This document shows positions 33,925 to 43,641 of a stretch of 64,000 nt of DNA, in pieces (positions within the stretch are counted from its first letter, which is position 1; each line of letters begins with the position of its first letter). Source of the stretch: Vibrio diabolicus (GTDB taxonomy: Bacteria > Pseudomonadota > Gammaproteobacteria > Enterobacterales > Vibrionaceae); the NCBI GenBank assembly GCA_001048675.1, contig CCKK01000020.1, positions 1,178,001 to 1,242,000 on the forward strand. The letters run 5' to 3'. The notes under the pieces are model-generated. The model saw nothing but the letters and a program-made list of their open reading frames with translations, was not told the DNA's origin and ran no database searches. Both the position numbers and the translations under genes were made by a program.

Positions 33925-35540
33925 AATTGTTCTTCCTTGGGTAAATACACCGTTATTCTTGTTCCATAATTTGTGTTGGGCATCATCTCAACATGGCCGT
34001 GATATCGAGTAGCCAACTGGTTGACAAGATGCAATCCTACCCCCCGATTTTGACGAGATTTCGTCGACACCCCTTTTTTAAATAGCGCCTGCGGCTCTAT
34101 ATCGCTTGGTAAACCACAGCCTTGATCTATCACCTCAAGTATCACTTCATTTCCGTAATCGCTCACTGACACATCGATATTTCTGCGCTCCGATGCGACA
34201 TTCGATTCATCACGAATCGAGGTTAACGTTGCATCAAAAGCGTTATCAATTAAGTTGCCCAGAATGGTGACAAGGTCTTCCGAATTTAGCCACTCAGGCA
34301 GAGGCTCCAAACGGCTGCCTTCTTCAACCACCAGCTGTAAGCCTAACTCGCGAGCACGTTCAGTTTTTCCAAGCAACATACCTGCAATTAACGGGTCTTT
34401 AACGGTGTCTCTTAAAAATTCGATCATCGCTTGATAGTGTGCGGTTTCTTGCCCAATTAACTTTTGTACGGCATCCAGCTCCCCCATCTGAACTAACCCG
34501 CTAATGGTGTTTAGCTTATTTCGATGCTCATGGGTTTGCGAACGTAATAAATCTGCATATTCTTTGGTTTGTGATAACTGCTCGGTTAGGTCATTGATTT
34601 CATCCCTTAAACGGAAACTCGATACTGCCCCCACTATTTTTCCATCCACATAAATTGGCGAACGGTTTGCGATCAGACGTTTATGATTAAGGAATATCTC
34701 AATATCATGATCTTCCTGTCCAGTTTCTAGCACCGTATATAAGTCACTATCGCGTAACGTCTCAGTCAACGGTTTATTAAGAGCTGCCTCTCTATCAATA
34801 CCGAGAATCTGACAGGCGCTACGATTGATCGAACGAAGTATCCCTTGGGCATCAATACTTAACACGCCCTCTTTTATAGTACTCATCGTCACTTCTAATT
34901 CGCCGTACAACCGCCCTATCTCTTCAGGCTCGAACCCCAAAATGGCGCGCTGAAACTTTCTCGACGCATAATTGGATACAATGGCATTAGCGACAACAAC
35001 TACGATGACCATTAAAATCAAAAAGGCCAAAAATGGCTCGATGCGGTCTTGCAGCCGGTCAAGCAAATAGCCAACCGAAACCACACCAATGATGTTCCCT
35101 TGCTCGTCAAAAATCGCAGCTTTACCACGAACTGAATAACCTAACGAGCCCTGTGCCGTCGAAACATAAGACAATCCCTGCTCTAGCGCTCGACGATTGT
35201 CGCCACCTCTCATGGGCTTGCCCAACCGCTCATCAACAGGGTGGATTAAGCGTACTCCCTTATGGTCGCCAATAACGATGAATGCAGCACCGATGGCTTC
35301 GGTTAATTCTCGGAAACGAAGTTGGTATGGCTGAGGATTTTGGGTTGCGACCATTTCGCGAACAACGGCGGAGTCTGCTAAAAAGCGGGCAACACCCAGT
35401 GCTTTTTCTCCCATTTCTTGCTCTTGATTGATTTTGAGATAAGTGAATCCTGCAGCGACAAGCAACAGAAGCTCTATCAACCCCGACAGCGTCATAATAA
35501 TGAGCATTCGCTTACGAAAGCTGATCGTTTTCCAACTCAT
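33921..35540 (-). CDS. CitA/DcuS/DpiB-family sensor histidine kinase
   Basis: 539 residues. Two membrane helices (about 12-35 and 168-190) frame a periplasmic PAS/CACHE-like domain that in this family binds citrate or C4-dicarboxylates. A cytoplasmic PAS (STIKEGVLSIDAQGILRSINRSA) follows, then the phospho-acceptor helix QTHEHRNKLNTISGLVQMG (His337 or His339) and an HATPase with N box GNLIDNAFDAT and G boxes. ATG 35540 has AAGGATG upstream. It forms a coupled operon with the response regulator. A CRP-like site lies 210 bp upstream. Confidence 0.92.
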   Translation of the reverse strand: MSWKTISFRKRMLIIMTLSGLIELLLLVAAGFTYLKINQEQEMGEKALGVARFLADSAVVREMVATQNPQPYQLRFRELTEAIGAAFIVIGDHKGVRLIHPVDERLGKPMRGGDNRRALEQGLSYVSTAQGSLGYSVRGKAAIFDEQGNIIGVVSVGYLLDRLQDRIEPFLAFLILMVIVVVVANAIVSNYASRKFQRAILGFEPEEIGRLYGELEVTMSTIKEGVLSIDAQGILRSINRSACQILGIDREAALNKPLTETLRDSDLYTVLETGQEDHDIEIFLNHKRLIANRSPIYVDGKIVGAVSSFRLRDEINDLTEQLSQTKEYADLLRSQTHEHRNKLNTISGLVQMGELDAVQKLIGQETAHYQAMIEFLRDTVKDPLIAGMLLGKTERARELGLQLVVEEGSRLEPLPEWLNSEDLVTILGNLIDNAFDATLTSIRDESNVASERRNIDVSVSDYGNEVILEVIDQGCGLPSDIEPQALFKKGVSTKSRQNRGVGLHLVNQLATRYHGHVEMMPNTNYGTRITVYLPKEEQL

Positions 35541-36017
35541 TGATACATCCTTATGATTCACTCCCAAGCGATTACGTTAACACTCAGTTAACAGCATGGC
35601 TTTGTTGCGGTGATAAATCTGTGAGGAAAACAAGCAAACCGCAGAGTTTACGGTTAATTAATCGACGAGCTGAAACATAAAATTACAACCATTCACCAAA
35701 TTCAGCATTCCTCTCTGATACTCAATTCCATACATAAATTGCCCTTTAAAACATGATCGTGATCACATCGATTTTAGCGGTTTTTGAGGCGTTTTTAGAC
35801 TTTCCAACGTATAATTTTTAATCAACGAAACCATTGAGAGTTTCGGTTAGAAAGCAGTGAAGCTGGAAGTCTATTAAAAGCTCAACATTAATGTCAGTGA
35901 TTTGGACACAAATAAAACAAAACACAAATACTGACTATATGACAAACACTTAGACACCATCTGAAAACTGGAAAACTATAAACAGAGGTGCATTTATAGT
36001 TAGAAGGAACACCAAAC
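35541..36017. other. Intergenic region upstream of the sensor kinase
   Basis: About 480 bp, AT-rich, holding the sensor-kinase promoter and a CRP-like site. No gene is supported here. Confidence 0.4.
35752..35767 (-). promoter_or_regulatory. CRP-like site
   Basis: On the minus strand TGTGATCACGATCATG matches the CRP consensus TGTGA-N6-TCACA fully on the left and 3 of 5 on the right. It lies about 212 bp upstream of the sensor gene. CRP control is common for this two-component family. Confidence 0.4.
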
Positions 36018-36245
36018 ATGGAACGCGATACCTTTGGAATATGCCTGAATAAGGCCATGCTGTCAGAGAATATGTATTCAACGTTTACACACGTCAGGGC
36101 TTATGAAAAAAACGGAGGCGGTACTTCTGATCTCAAGGTCCTGTTATCGTTCCCTCAAATGAGTGGAAAAGACCTATTGAATACGATGCGAGGTTCTCGT
36201 CAGCTTGAGTGGAGAGCAGAGTTTCACTGTCCATATACGAAGTAA
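36018..36245 (+). CDS. Hypothetical protein, 75 residues
   Basis: A complete frame from ATG 36018 with GAAGGA about 10 bp upstream. The product is polar and soluble, with no motif I recognise (contains FTHVRAYEKNGGGTSDLKVLLSFP). A GC-rich hairpin lies 18 bp after the stop. It could be a real small gene; coding evidence is limited to the ribosome site and the terminator-like hairpin. Confidence 0.4.
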   Translation: MERDTFGICLNKAMLSENMYSTFTHVRAYEKNGGGTSDLKVLLSFPQMSGKDLLNTMRGSRQLEWRAEFHCPYTK

Positions 36246-36262
36246 ACTTGTAACATCTCCCG

Positions 36263-36289
36263 CGCCCAGCACAAACATAACTGGGCGCA
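36263..36289 (+). terminator. GC-rich hairpin, possible terminator
   Basis: GCGCCCAG / CTGGGCGC with an 11-base loop; no T run follows, so termination is uncertain. Confidence 0.4.
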
Positions 36290-36375
36290 TACTACTGCCC
36301 AATTTTCCCTCCTACTTAACACGCAGTTACGAATCCTTTATATTAGAGCTAATACTCTACGACAAAGCAGCCATT

Positions 36376-37791
36376 ATGAAAAAAACAGGAAAGTTTTGGA
36401 TATTGGGCTTACTTAGCAGCTCGATTTCCCTTGCCTGTCATGCGGCACCGATCACTTTTGATACCGCATGGCAGCTATTGCTAGAAAACAACTATTCTCT
36501 TAAAGCTCAACGCTCAAACGTCGAGAACTACCAATACCAAGAGAGTGCCACCAGCAATCTCAACTTACCTCAAGTTACCATTGGCGCGAATTACACGCGT
36601 TTAGATACCGATATCACGCTTTCAGGAAAACAGATCCTAGACAGCACAGGAGCACACATTAACGTACCTCCTGCTTTTCAGCCTATTTTTGGTGCCTTAG
36701 CTAATACCACTTCGACCATAACCGAGCGCGATATTTTCTCTTCGTCTATTCGTGCGATTTGGCCAATTTTTACTGGTGGTCGAATTTCTGCGGCTCAATC
36801 AGCAGCAGAAGGCAAAACGGATGAGGCGAAAAGTCAGCTTCTAATGGAACAACAAGCGCGTTTTGAAGATTTATCGAAGTACTACTTTTCTGTCGTGCTG
36901 GCAAAGGAAGTACTCGCAACGCGGCAAGCGGTTGAAGCAGGGCTAAAAAAGCATCGAGATTTTGCCATTAAGCTTGAAGAGCAAGGACAAATCGCGCACG
37001 TTGAGCGCCTGCAAGCCGAGGCTTCTTTAGATAAAGCATCTGTAGAAACACGTAAAGCCGCTAGCGATTTGAGTATCGCTCAGGCCGCATTAGGTAAATT
37101 ACTCGCACAAGATGACGCCGTAGAGCCCGCTGAATCTTTGTTTATCAACGACAGTCTTCCTCCTCTTACCGCTTTTGTCGATCAAACGTTGCTTACCTAT
37201 CCGGGGTTAGACCTTCTGAGCGCTAAACACAAACAAGCCTCTAGCTTAATCAAAGCAGAAAAAGGGAAATACTATCCTGAAGTTTACCTTTACGGCGACT
37301 ACAGCTTGTATGAAGACGACTCTCTCGCAAGCCAAATGAAGCCTGACTGGTTAGTTGGTGTCGGGGTGAGCATTCCACTGATTGAATCAACAGGGCGAAG
37401 CGAAAAAGTCAAAGCAGCTCAAAGCGTCGTCTCTCAGGTCGACTCATTAAAGTCCCAAGCCAAACAAGACTTATCGCTGTTAGTCCAAAAGACATACTTG
37501 GAGGCTCAGCAAGCCATTGATGAAGTACAAGGGCTCGAATCTAGCATTGAACTCGCTAACGAAAACCTGCGCTTGCGTGAAAAAGCATTTACTCAGGGTC
37601 TGTCGTCTTCTCTGGATGTTGTGGATGCACAGCTTTATGTCGCTAGTATAGAAACACAACGTTCAGCGGCGCGTTTCCGCTATTTAATATCTTTAACCAA
37701 GCTACTCGCATTGAGCAGTGAAATGAACAGCTTCGAACAATATCAAAATACCGCTTATATCCCTGCTTCAACATCCAAAGAGGTGAAATAA
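36376..37791 (+). CDS. TolC-family outer-membrane efflux protein
   Basis: 471 residues. Signal peptide FWILGLLSSSISLACHAA, then two OEP repeats, each with the long helical hairpins that form the periplasmic tunnel (QSAAEGKTDEAKSQLLMEQQARF; REKAFTQGLSSSLDVVDAQLYVASIETQRSAARF). It would be the exit duct for the adaptor and permeases encoded next. The upstream in-frame extension to 36205 overlaps the hairpin and is not coding. The gap to the adaptor gene is 4 bp. Confidence 0.92.
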   Translation: MKKTGKFWILGLLSSSISLACHAAPITFDTAWQLLLENNYSLKAQRSNVENYQYQESATSNLNLPQVTIGANYTRLDTDITLSGKQILDSTGAHINVPPAFQPIFGALANTTSTITERDIFSSSIRAIWPIFTGGRISAAQSAAEGKTDEAKSQLLMEQQARFEDLSKYYFSVVLAKEVLATRQAVEAGLKKHRDFAIKLEEQGQIAHVERLQAEASLDKASVETRKAASDLSIAQAALGKLLAQDDAVEPAESLFINDSLPPLTAFVDQTLLTYPGLDLLSAKHKQASSLIKAEKGKYYPEVYLYGDYSLYEDDSLASQMKPDWLVGVGVSIPLIESTGRSEKVKAAQSVVSQVDSLKSQAKQDLSLLVQKTYLEAQQAIDEVQGLESSIELANENLRLREKAFTQGLSSSLDVVDAQLYVASIETQRSAARFRYLISLTKLLALSSEMNSFEQYQNTAYIPASTSKEVK

Positions 37792-37795
37792 AATC

Positions 37796-38776
37796 ATGGC
37801 AGCTAAATCACTAAAACCCGTTTTACTCTCACTTTGTGCTTTGGGTGTTGCCTCTTGGGTTGGGTACCAATTTTACCAAGCCTATCAACCGGAACCGATC
37901 CGCTTACAGGGATTAATTGAAGCCCAGCAATACAGCATTTCCTCAAAAGTTCCAGGGCGTATTGATGAGGTCATGGTACGTAAAGGCGACGATGTAGAGA
38001 AAGGTCAGCTTATTTTTACCCTTCATAGTCCTGAAATTGAAGCGAAGTTAGAACAAGCAAAAGCAGGTGAAAAAGCGGCGGACGCCTTAGCTCAAGAAGC
38101 TGAGAAAGGCGCACGCGAGCAACAAATCCAAGCAGCAAAAGATCAGTGGATGAAAGCCAAGGCCGCTGCGAATTTAATGGAAAAAACCTACAATCGTGTG
38201 AATAACCTTTATAACGATGGCGTGGTTGCAGAACAAAAGCGCGATGAAGCTTTAACTCAGTGGCAAGCAGCGAAATACACAGAAAGTGCCGCGTTTCAAA
38301 TGTACGAAATGGCAAAAGAAGGCGCCAGAAGTGAAACCAAAGTGGCAGCGGCGGAAAAAGCGCGCATGGCATCAGGTGCCGTAGCCGAAGTAGAAGCGTA
38401 TGCGAAAGATACTCAGATCTACAGCTGGTTTGACGGCGAAGTCTCTCAAGTTCTACTTCAAAGTGGTGAATTAGCACCTCAGGGCTTCCCGGTTGTTACT
38501 GTGATAGATACAGAAGATGCCTGGGCGACACTTAATGTGCGTGAAGATTACCTTCAACACTTTAAAAAAGGAGCAACCTTTGATGCCTATTTGCCTGCCT
38601 TAAATAAAAATGTTGAGTTCAAAGTAACGCATGTTGCGGTTATGGGTGACTTTGCAACGTGGAGAGCAACCGATGCTTCTCAAGGTTTTGATCTTCGTAC
38701 CTTTGAAGTAGAAGCTCGTCCAGCTCAACCCGAACCTGAACTGCGTATGGGAATGAGTGTTGTCGTTGAACTTTAA
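37796..38776 (+). CDS. HlyD/YbhG-family periplasmic adaptor
   Basis: 326 residues. One N-terminal membrane anchor (LKPVLLSLCALGVASWVGYQFY), a lipoyl-like half (SSKVPGRIDEVMVRKGDDVEKGQLIFTLHSP), a long coiled hairpin (about 80-200, Ala/Lys/Glu-rich), and a beta-barrel part (WATLNVREDYLQHFKKGATFDAYLP). It lies between the TolC-like gene and two ABC-2 permease genes, a YbhGSR/YhiI-YhhJ-like set, and should connect them across the periplasm. Confidence 0.92.
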   Translation: MAAKSLKPVLLSLCALGVASWVGYQFYQAYQPEPIRLQGLIEAQQYSISSKVPGRIDEVMVRKGDDVEKGQLIFTLHSPEIEAKLEQAKAGEKAADALAQEAEKGAREQQIQAAKDQWMKAKAAANLMEKTYNRVNNLYNDGVVAEQKRDEALTQWQAAKYTESAAFQMYEMAKEGARSETKVAAAEKARMASGAVAEVEAYAKDTQIYSWFDGEVSQVLLQSGELAPQGFPVVTVIDTEDAWATLNVREDYLQHFKKGATFDAYLPALNKNVEFKVTHVAVMGDFATWRATDASQGFDLRTFEVEARPAQPEPELRMGMSVVVEL

Positions 38777-38798
38777 TCACAACCACTAGGTTAATGCT

Positions 38799-39966
38799 AT
38801 GACGATTAAGATTTCACAGCGGCATATCTTACGACGAGATAAGTGGTTGCTTTCGTGCCTTACTTGGATACCGATTTTGCTCGCAATGATGATTTGGGGA
38901 GTGTTCTCTGCGGGCATTGCCCGGGATCTGCCAATCGGTGTGGTTGATCTACAACATTCCCAACTTTCTCGAAAGCTCATTCAATCTTTGGATGCGTCGT
39001 CGAGTCTGGCTGTTAATTATCACTACACCAGTGCAAGCGAAGCAAAAAATGCGATGATTGAAGGCGATATCTACGCTTACGCGGTCATCCCATCTAAGTT
39101 CGATCAAGATATTCTCCAACACCGCCAACCTCAACTTTCTGTCTTCTACAACAGTCAGTACATTTTGGTTGCGAAACTGATCAACTCTGCCGTTGCGCAA
39201 GTACAAGGCTATTTCGATGCTCAGGTTGAAGTAATGAGCAACTTGGCTAAGGGTAACACCACAACGTTAGCAGCGGCTGGACAGGCTGTACCCGTGTCGA
39301 CACAAATAACCGCATTATTTAACCGTAACAATAACTACGCACAATTTTTGGTAACGGCTATCGTGCCAGCCATTTGGCAAATATGTATTGTAGTAAGCAC
39401 TATTTTGATTCTTACCGCGCACTTTCGCATTTATGGTGGAAAGAATGGCTTTGCGTTTTTGGGCGAAAAGCCATACGCCAAGCTCACTTCCCTATTAAGT
39501 CAGTACATTCCGGTCTTTATGGCGCAAGGTGCATTGTTCTTATACTGGTTTTATTCCGTGCTTGATTGGCCAATGGAAGGCAGTTTTTTGGTTTATGCTA
39601 TTAGCACAATTGGCGACGGTTATCGCCTGTATCATTATGGGGGCGTTGTTCTTCTTCTTGTCGATGGATCCTGCACGTGCGATGAGTTTTGCTGGCGCGT
39701 TTACGGCTCCAAGTTTCGCGTTCATGGGAATTACATTCCCAGTTTCTGACATGAACACGCTCGCTTATGCATGGCGTTCATTATTGCCGATTACCCATTA
39801 CATTGAAGTGCAAGTGAGTCAAGCAAGCTATGGAGCATCGGCCGCACAATCTTTAAGCTCGCTATGGCCTATGATTGGCTACGTTGTGCCCCTGCTCGTT
39901 ACCGCAGCCTTGATGGGTAAACATCGAACAGCTTCATCAACACGCCAAGCGAAGGAGGCGGTATGA
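38799..39966 (+). pseudogene. ABC-2-type permease, interrupted by a frameshift
   Basis: The N-terminal part (from ATG 38799) reads as an ABC2_membrane_3 permease: a first membrane helix, a large periplasmic domain (IGVVDLQHSQLSRKLIQSLDASS) and the start of the C-terminal helices. At a six-T run (39584-39589) the frame is lost. With five Ts it continues as MEGSFWFMLLAQLATVIACI and ends at TGA 39966, giving 388 residues and ATGA overlap with the next permease. As given it would stop at 39749 after about 57 wrong residues. Possibly a sequence error. Confidence 0.85.
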
Positions 39967-41114
39967 CATTGTGGCAACTGATTAAAGCGGAACTGAAGGC
40001 CGTTCTAACCAATCCAGTCGTTACGTTGACCGTGTTTGGTGGTGTCGTATTTTACTCGTTTTTATACCCTTTGCCTTATGCACAGCAAACGCCTCGTGAA
40101 CAACCAATCGCGATTGTTAATTTAGATGGTAGTCAGACGAGTTTAAAGCTGGAACGTATGGTTGATGCCACTCCACAAGTCAACGTAGTTACTCGACTTC
40201 ATACGATTGCCGATGCAAAACAAGCATTTTTACAACGAGAGATCACCGGTTTTTTAGTCATACCAGAACACTTTTACAAAGACCTAATGCTAGGTAAAAG
40301 CCCGACTCTGGCCTACGCTGCGGACGCCTCGTATTTTCTCGTGTACGGAACCGTGGTAGAGGGATTGGCCCAAGCGGGAGGCACATTAGGGGCCCAAGTG
40401 AAAGTAAGTAAAATGGTGATAGATGGTGTGCCCATGAGTATGGCTAGCCATAATTACTCTGCTATTAAGCTTAATATGAAACCGACGTTCAACCCAACCA
40501 TGGGTTACATCGAATACGTAGTGCCAGCAGTATTTGTTCTGATTTTACAACAAACGTTGATCATGGCGGTTGGATTACAAACGGGAACACAGCGTCATGG
40601 TCGTGGTTATTGGTCACAAGTATCAACGGGATCGCTGCTGCTTGTGAGAACGTTAGTATTTGTGGCAATTTATTATTTACTCGGCGCTTATTATTTTGGT
40701 TTTAGCTTTGAACGTTTAAGCGTAAACCATATCGCCAACGCGGGCGAACTACTGACCATGTTGTTCCCGTTCTTTTTAGGTTGTTGCGGACTAGGCTTCT
40801 GGCTAGGTTACTTACTACCTAGGCGTGAACTGGTCACCTTAGTCGTCCTCGTGAGCTCTATGCCGCTCATTTTCTTGGCTGGCTTTATTTGGCCAGTTGA
40901 AGCTATTCCTGCTCCCCTACTATGGATTGCTGATTTAAGCCCAAGTACTTGGGCGATCAAAGCTTTCTTAGCGCTAAACCAAATGGGGGCAACCTGGCAA
41001 CAAGTCGCACAACATTGGACAGCACTTTGGTCATTAACCGTGCTTTGGGGTAGCGTTGCGTACTGGATTGCTAAACGAAATAACAAGCCAGTTGTAACAG
41101 AAAGTCTAAGTTGA
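39963..41114 (+). CDS. ABC-2-type permease
   Basis: 383 residues, ABC2_membrane_3 family: N-terminal helix (VVTLTVFGGVVFYSFLYPLPY), a periplasmic domain (IAIVNLDGSQTSLKLERMVDATPQVN) and five C-terminal helices (YVVPAVFVLILQQTLIMAVGLQTG ... LVVLVSSMPLIFLAGFIWPVEAIP). It is a paralogue of the preceding permease and likely its heterodimer partner. No ATPase gene is in this operon, so energy must come from an unlinked ATPase or another source. A strong terminator follows. Confidence 0.9.
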   Translation: MTLWQLIKAELKAVLTNPVVTLTVFGGVVFYSFLYPLPYAQQTPREQPIAIVNLDGSQTSLKLERMVDATPQVNVVTRLHTIADAKQAFLQREITGFLVIPEHFYKDLMLGKSPTLAYAADASYFLVYGTVVEGLAQAGGTLGAQVKVSKMVIDGVPMSMASHNYSAIKLNMKPTFNPTMGYIEYVVPAVFVLILQQTLIMAVGLQTGTQRHGRGYWSQVSTGSLLLVRTLVFVAIYYLLGAYYFGFSFERLSVNHIANAGELLTMLFPFFLGCCGLGFWLGYLLPRRELVTLVVLVSSMPLIFLAGFIWPVEAIPAPLLWIADLSPSTWAIKAFLALNQMGATWQQVAQHWTALWSLTVLWGSVAYWIAKRNNKPVVTESLS

Positions 41115-41170
41115 TTTCTCTCTACAGCTCAAAGAGATAATCACAAATCAAAAACCTGATGGACGAGCTG

Positions 41171-41196
41171 AGGGGCGACATTTCGCCCCTTTTTTA
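41171..41196 (+). terminator. Terminator of the TolC-adaptor-permease operon
   Basis: AGGGGCGA / TCGCCCCT with a four-base loop and a T run, 57 bp after the permease stop. Confidence 0.9.
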
Positions 41197-41373
41197 TTGG
41201 CGATATTAGCCAATGTGATTGGAAAGTTCGTTTAGCATGCTTCAGTCTCTCTAAATGGCACCTTTGGAACAATCCTATAACCTTATCGACAAATAGTTGA
41301 TTTTTTGGAAGCATTGTTTATGTCACATGTTGTAACATTGTTTATCTAACGTATTGTAACAAGAGAGAATTGG

Positions 41374-42438
41374 ATGTCTAAAGCGGAATCATCTTCCAGA
41401 AAGTTAAGCTTTATTATTATTGGCCTCGTTTTTGTGGTTTGGCTATATAGCTTGTGGGCTGATCGAGTAACACCAATCACTGGCACCGCTCGGATTCATT
41501 CTTATCTTGTCCGTATTACTCCAGAGGTTTCGGGGAACCTAACTGAAATCCATGTTCGCAATAATCAAGTCGTCAATGCTGGTGATGTGCTTTTCGAAAT
41601 TGATCCAAGAGATTATCAAATTAATCTGCGTTCAGCCGAAGCAAACTTAGCCATTGCTGGCCAAAACATTGGAGCCAACACCGCGGCTGTTGAAGTGGCA
41701 CAAGCTAAGGTCATTGAATCACTCGCAGCTCGTGACAACGCAAGAGAACAAGCAGCTCGCGTAACCGAGCTCGCCGCAAAAGGGGTATTGAGTAAATCTG
41801 AGCTAGACAACGCCATCGAAGCTAAAGCACGAGCTCAAGCCACATTAGAGGCAGCAGAAGCGTCCTTAGCTCAAGCCAAGCATAATCTTGGTCCCGAAGG
41901 GCAAGATAATCCCCAGATTCTCGCAGCTATAGCAAATCTAGAAAAAGCGCAACTCGACTTACAGCGAACGAAAGTGATTGCTCCATCAAAGGGGATCGTT
42001 TCTAACTTACAACTCACTGTTGGGCAAAAAGCGACGACTGGCTCACCTCTTGTCACTTTCATTGATCCGAGAGGCGTGTGGGTATCAGCGCTTGTTCGCG
42101 AAAACTCACTCGAGCATGTTCGTGCGGGACAAAAAACAAAGATTGTGTTGGATGCTTTACCTGGCAGAGTGTTTCAAGGGCGAGTAGAAAGCATTGGTTG
42201 GGGTACTGGTGGCAGTAACGACGTCGATCCGACAACTGGCTTTTTGGTTGCAGACAATAATTCCTTAAACGCACAGCGCTATCCTGTAAATATTGTTTTT
42301 GAAGGCGGAGATATTCCCGAAAACGTACGTTATGGTTCGAAAGCAACGGTCGCCTTTTTAACTGAGCAAAGTACCTTTGGAGAGTGGCTGGCGTCTCTCT
42401 GGATGAGAGTGTTGAGTATCTGGACTTATGTTTCATAG
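41374..42438 (+). CDS. HlyD/EmrA-family periplasmic adaptor
   Basis: 354 residues with one N-terminal membrane helix (LSFIIIGLVFVVWLYSLW), a lipoyl domain (SYLVRITPEVSGNLTEIHVRNNQVVNAGDVLFEIDPRDY), a coiled hairpin and a barrel domain. It overlaps the next gene by 11 bases, forming a two-gene export unit of the adaptor plus DUF2955 type seen with aromatic-acid or fusaric-acid exporters. Upstream, TTGTAACA occurs twice in direct order (41329-41360 area), a possible regulator site. Confidence 0.9.
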   Translation: MSKAESSSRKLSFIIIGLVFVVWLYSLWADRVTPITGTARIHSYLVRITPEVSGNLTEIHVRNNQVVNAGDVLFEIDPRDYQINLRSAEANLAIAGQNIGANTAAVEVAQAKVIESLAARDNAREQAARVTELAAKGVLSKSELDNAIEAKARAQATLEAAEASLAQAKHNLGPEGQDNPQILAAIANLEKAQLDLQRTKVIAPSKGIVSNLQLTVGQKATTGSPLVTFIDPRGVWVSALVRENSLEHVRAGQKTKIVLDALPGRVFQGRVESIGWGTGGSNDVDPTTGFLVADNNSLNAQRYPVNIVFEGGDIPENVRYGSKATVAFLTEQSTFGEWLASLWMRVLSIWTYVS

Positions 42439-43420
42439 TTCAGCAAACCCAATCATTAGATTGGTTTTCACTCCGATTCTTTTACTGTTTTACTTACAGT
42501 ATTCAGGTGCGCCCACTCCCTTTATCGCGCCAATATTCGTTGTGATTTTTCTAACACTGATGCCATCTAAACCCCCGTTCAACATGATGTTGAAATTGCT
42601 GGTAATACTCTCACTTCTCAGCTTTGGCATCGTAACTTTAGCAGGAGCGCTCATGAGCTCCCCTAGTGGCTTCTTACTGTTTACTTGGTCACTTCTCTGT
42701 TGGAGTTATTACCGAAGTCATCGCGATCCCAAAGACATTGTTTCGACACTCACTTTGATCGTTGTATTGATTATCGTGGTCACAAGCCTACAAATGGGGT
42801 TGCCGCTTGAGGGATTGCCATGGGTCTTATTTACTAGTTTCATTGTTGCGTTGGTTGCCACATATATTAGCTTTTGGCTATTCCCTGGGGACGAAAAAGA
42901 TATACAACCAGACCAAACCACTCTTGATGGCGCAAACGAACATATCGGGCTTATCGTCTTTAAAGCAACCGCATTGTGTGTTGTTTTGTATGCACTAATA
43001 TCATCCGGAAGCTCTCAAACGCTATTGATCGCAATAACATTTGGCAGCATGATTAAGCACCCAATTAATCAAGACAGTCATTCCTTTGGGCGGTATCGAA
43101 TTATCACTACAAGCCTAGGGATCTTGTTTACTATTCCATGCATGCTTGCAGTAGCCACAGGTGCACCTACTTACGTTGTACTTGGCGTTACCATCTTTTG
43201 TGGCCTGCAACTAGCGTGTTTTGCAATACGTCGACAGACACACTTAACCATCTATCAATTGCTTTTTACTAACTTCACTGTGCTGACTTACCAGATTATT
43301 AACAATACGGGCATCGAATCATTTTCTGCTCAAATGACTCGATTCGTCTCTATTTCTATCGCTATAGTTCTAGGGGTACTGGTTCTCAATTTATTTAGAT
43401 CAGAGCAAGAGGTGAAATAA
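42428..43420 (+). CDS. DUF2955/FUSC-like inner-membrane transport protein
   Basis: 330 residues with about ten hydrophobic helices in two blocks, as in FUSC-type exporters (LVFTPILLLFYLQYSGAPTPFIAPIFVVIFLTLMP; QTLLIAITFGSMIKHPINQDSHSFGRYR; later AVATGAPTYVVLGVTIFCGLQ). The duplicated design and position behind an EmrA-like adaptor match the DUF2955 family of presumed small organic acid exporters. It ends before a bidirectional terminator. Substrate unknown. Confidence 0.8.
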   Translation: MFHSSANPIIRLVFTPILLLFYLQYSGAPTPFIAPIFVVIFLTLMPSKPPFNMMLKLLVILSLLSFGIVTLAGALMSSPSGFLLFTWSLLCWSYYRSHRDPKDIVSTLTLIVVLIIVVTSLQMGLPLEGLPWVLFTSFIVALVATYISFWLFPGDEKDIQPDQTTLDGANEHIGLIVFKATALCVVLYALISSGSSQTLLIAITFGSMIKHPINQDSHSFGRYRIITTSLGILFTIPCMLAVATGAPTYVVLGVTIFCGLQLACFAIRRQTHLTIYQLLFTNFTVLTYQIINNTGIESFSAQMTRFVSISIAIVLGVLVLNLFRSEQEVK

Positions 43421-43589
43421 CTGCAGCCTCTCTTTCTTAAACTAACAGCGGCTGAGCGATATGAGCTTTCTCATTGAACGAAGCTTGAATAAATAAAAAA
43501 AGCATCGATCTTATACTCACATACAGAGGATTACTCCCTCCCAATAACCATTAACGTCCAATCAGAAGAAAAGAATTTTTCAAGTAAAA

Positions 43590-43616
43590 AAACAAGACTC
43601 GAATTGAGTCTTGTTT
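43590..43616. terminator. Bidirectional terminator
   Basis: AAACAAGACTC / GAGTCTTGTTT with a five-base loop, between the convergent DUF2955 and LysR genes. Confidence 0.9.
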
Positions 43617-43641
43617 ATAAATGTGGTCTGGATGAATACGG

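Noticed and set aside
38016..38477. 153-codon minus-strand frame inside the adaptor gene
   Set aside because: Leu/Arg-rich antisense of the coiled-coil coding sequence; no ribosome site.
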